DNA from: Rhizobium sp. Q54
GTDB taxonomy: Bacteria; Pseudomonadota; Alphaproteobacteria; Rhizobiales; Beijerinckiaceae
Length of the DNA stretch: 17,859 bases
Direction: 5' to 3'
Assembly: GCA_945901195.1 (NCBI GenBank)
Contig: CAMDKB010000031.1
Location: 1-17,859 of the forward strand
Below are positions 16,331 through 17,859 of the stretch, piece after piece; positions within the stretch are counted from its first letter, which is position 1; each line of letters starts with the position of its first letter. The position numbers and the translations under genes were made by a program. The notes under the pieces were generated by a model, which ran no database searches, had not been told where the DNA came from, and worked only from the letters and a program-made list of their open reading frames with translations.

Positions 16331-17293
16331 TCAGCCCCAAGGGTTGCGAGGTCTGCTCGCACCAGAATTATACATCTGTTGGCCGTCATTTGGTTGATAA
16401 TTTTGCTGCCCATGATTCTGCTGTGCATAATTCTGCCAATTCCCGCCAATTCCCATCTGTTGCGCGAGGTCATGAAGCGCGGCCAGGCGGTTCTCGATAT
16501 TGGGATGGGTTGAAAACAGATTGTCCATGCCTTGCCCTGTCAGCGGGTTCACGATGAACATATGCGCCATAGCCGGATTGGCTTCGGCATTTGGGTTCGG
16601 GAATTGCTGGGCGAGGCCGGAAATTTTCGCCAGCGCGCTCGCCAGATAGTGTGGGTTTCCACAAATTTGCGCACCCATTCGGTCGGCCTCATATTCACGC
16701 GAACGGCTGATCGCAAACTGCACAATACCCGCCGCCATCGGCGCGAGAATGGCCAGCGCTATGCCACCGATGACGCCCGTACCATTGCTGTTGCGGTTGC
16801 CACTAAAAAGCGTGCCCCAGGTCGCAATGGATGAAATAGCGCCTGCCAGCGTGGCAGTGATCGTCATGGTCAGTGTATCGTGATTGCGAATGTGCGCGAG
16901 CTCGTGCGCGATAACCCCCGATAATTCTTCGCGGGTCAGCATCTGGACGAGGCCTGTGTTGACCGCCACAGCGCCGTTTTCGGGGTTGCGGCCGGTAGCG
17001 AAAGCATTGGGCTGATCGCTTTCAACGACATAAACGCGCGGTGGCGGCAATTGTGCGCGTTGGGCGAGCTCGTGCACCATCTGCACAAGTTCCGGCGCAG
17101 TCTGAGCATCCACTTCATAAGCACCATTTGAAGACAGTGCGAGGCGGTCGGAATTCCAATAGGCATAGAAATTCGTCGCCACAGCAAACGCGAGCGCAAT
17201 CAACATTCCGGTGCGCCCGCCCAGGAGAGCGCCCACGGCCATGAAGAGCGCGGTCATCGCCGCAATCAGAATCGCCGTGCGTGTATAATTCAT
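16331..17293 (-). CDS. htpX: Membrane zinc metalloprotease HtpX
   Basis: A 320-residue M48 family protease of the inner membrane that degrades misfolded membrane proteins alongside FtsH. Two N-terminal helices (about 7-25 and 28-46) precede the catalytic domain. The zinc motif HELAH is at 130-134, with the third ligand probably Glu200 in SRSREYEAD (197-204). Two further hydrophobic segments lie at about 141-162 and 173-194, and the late motif STHPNIENRLAAL is at 261-273. The last ~38 residues form a Gln/Asn/Tyr-rich low-complexity tail ending in RPRNPWG, a kind of C-terminus also seen in other rhizobial HtpX proteins. GGAGG nine bases upstream supports the start at 17293. A heat-shock-like promoter lies about 50 bases upstream, fitting the sigma-32 control known for E. 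coli htpX. It diverges from the SDHAF4-like gene. Confidence 0.96.
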   Translation of the reverse strand: MNYTRTAILIAAMTALFMAVGALLGGRTGMLIALAFAVATNFYAYWNSDRLALSSNGAYEVDAQTAPELVQMVHELAQRAQLPPPRVYVVESDQPNAFATGRNPENGAVAVNTGLVQMLTREELSGVIAHELAHIRNHDTLTMTITATLAGAISSIATWGTLFSGNRNSNGTGVIGGIALAILAPMAAGIVQFAISRSREYEADRMGAQICGNPHYLASALAKISGLAQQFPNPNAEANPAMAHMFIVNPLTGQGMDNLFSTHPNIENRLAALHDLAQQMGIGGNWQNYAQQNHGQQNYQPNDGQQMYNSGASRPRNPWG

Positions 17294-17340
17294 TCTCGAT
17301 GACCTCCAAGCGCTGCAGATCTGGACCTCGACGAGCGCGC

Positions 17341-17374
17341 ATTATATGTCGGGGCCACACGAAATTTTTGCAAG
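17341..17374 (-). promoter_or_regulatory. Candidate heat-shock-type promoter of htpX
   Basis: Read leftward, CTTGCAA (17374-17368) is followed after 13 bases by CCCCGACATATAAT (17354-17341). This resembles the sigma-32 pattern of CTTGAA and CCCCATNT, with two extra bases after the C run, and it also contains a perfect TATAAT. It would place the transcript start roughly 40 bases before the htpX start codon. HtpX is a heat-shock protein in E. coli, which makes the match plausible but not proven. Confidence 0.45.
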
Positions 17375-17409
17375 TCCGCGCAACTACGGATGCGGGCCGG
17401 AAAACGAAA

Positions 17410-17637
17410 ATGACAAAACAGCCGCCTGATCAACCTCGTAAGCTGGAAGAGTCGGACAAGGAGACCGCCCGTGTCCTGAGCCCGCCTGCGCAGCGCGCGC
17501 TCGCCGAAGCCGAAGAACGCCGCAAACTGGCAAGGGAAGCCGAGGCGCTGAGGCCAAAGGAAATCAACGGTCGCGGCGGCCTCGACCCGGCGCGCTACGG
17601 GGATTGGGAAATCAAAGGGCTGACGAGCGATTTTTGA
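17410..17637 (+). CDS. DUF1674 / SDHAF4-like succinate dehydrogenase assembly factor
   Basis: A 75-residue soluble protein. The N-terminal ~45 residues are charged, Ala/Glu/Arg-rich and probably helical. The C-terminal block RPKEINGRGGLDPARYGDWE...GLTSDF is the invariant signature of DUF1674, the family of mitochondrial SDHAF4/Sdh8. Those proteins bind the flavinylated SdhA subunit and protect it before it joins SdhB; the bacterial role is inferred from this homology. I choose the ATG at 17410 because the family proteins are short and the longer reading from 17281 would overlap htpX; only a weak GGAAAA precedes it. It diverges from htpX with 116 bases between. The sdh genes are not nearby, as is usual for this family. 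Confidence 0.85.
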   Translation: MTKQPPDQPRKLEESDKETARVLSPPAQRALAEAEERRKLAREAEALRPKEINGRGGLDPARYGDWEIKGLTSDF

Positions 17638-17646
17638 ACTGCTCGT

Positions 17647-17859
17647 TCATTCGCTCATCTTGAAGCCTGTAGCCCGGACGATTTCCCCCCAGCGCTCGGT
17701 ATCTCTGCGAACAAGTTCTCTTGCTTCATCGCCCTGATGGCGGCCTGGCTCAAGTGCCAGCTTTCGATAGGATTCGGCAACGGCTGGTATATTCATTGCC
17801 TTTTGCACAAGTGCGGAAAACTGGTTCACGGTTGCGCGCGGTGTGCCAAGTGGCATGTA
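17647..17859 (-). CDS. Bug-family tripartite tricarboxylate transporter receptor, C-terminal part
   Basis: The last ~71 residues of a protein whose N-terminal ~250 residues lie beyond the right edge. The end matches the C-terminal helices of Bug/TctC periplasmic solute receptors: a segment with VNQFSALVQKAMNIPAV, then a Leu-x-Pro turn before a final helix with ERWGEIVRATGFK. These receptors deliver carboxylates or other small molecules to TctAB-type transporters or act without a dedicated one. The signal peptide and ligand pocket are not visible, so no substrate is proposed. It converges on the SDHAF4-like gene with nine bases between the stop codons. Confidence 0.78.
   Translation of the reverse strand, partial: YMPLGTPRATVNQFSALVQKAMNIPAVAESYRKLALEPGRHQGDEARELVRRDTERWGEIVRATGFKMSE

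Noticed and set aside
16318..16336. ggctga/tcagcc hairpin overlapping the htpX stop codon as a terminator
   Set aside because: The stem is only 6 bp and no T run follows on the minus strand.
1..17859. CRISPR arrays, tRNA/rRNA genes, insertion sequences, phage or defence genes
   Set aside because: No regularly spaced repeats, no tRNA-like cloverleaf, no transposase or integrase motifs and no target-site duplications were seen on either strand by eye.

Overview
The window looks like a stretch of alphaproteobacterial chromosome, most probably from the Hyphomicrobiales (Rhizobiales). Three things support this. The run htpX - rsmB - heparinase II/III-like gene, with a divergent DUF1674/SDHAF4 gene beside htpX, is a neighbourhood I associate with that order. 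The NadD sequence has the N-terminal extension before the nucleotide-binding motif that I associate with rhizobial NadD. A Bug-type solute receptor enters at the right edge. Coding sequence is moderately GC-rich and closely packed. I see no tRNA, rRNA, CRISPR array, phage gene or insertion sequence.

Layout, left to right. A DMT/EamA exporter gene (+, 16-927) converges on a leftward pair: pheA (prephenate dehydratase) and a GT4-like glycosyltransferase gene that begins one base after the pheA stop. Upstream of pheA lies acs (acetyl-CoA synthetase, leftward), which ends in a strong hairpin. A divergent 303-base intergenic region holding a palindromic repeat separates acs from a universal stress protein gene (+), which ends in a textbook intrinsic terminator. 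A DHA2-type drug exporter gene (leftward) and glnS (rightward) flank a second intergenic region that carries the other copy of the same repeat.

From about 10348 to 11693 lies a gene graveyard: two alpha/beta-hydrolase genes on the minus strand, both broken. One has an in-frame amber stop and two frameshifts. The other survives only as a C-terminal part with one frameshift. The sequence then returns to intact genes: nadD (+), a small secreted protein with four cysteines (+), a heparinase II/III-like gene (-), rsmB (-) and htpX (-, with a promoter resembling the heat-shock type). Diverging from htpX is a small SDHAF4-like gene (+), followed by the C-terminal end of a Bug-family receptor gene (-) running off the window.

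Most genes are core metabolism or housekeeping: acetate activation, phenylalanine synthesis, Gln-tRNA charging, NAD synthesis, 16S rRNA methylation, membrane protein quality control and complex II assembly. I found no convincing undescribed multi-gene system. The best leads are the paired palindromic repeat, the decaying hydrolase pair, nadD away from its usual partners, the small secreted four-cysteine protein, and the close coupling of pheA to a glycosyltransferase with a C-terminal extension.
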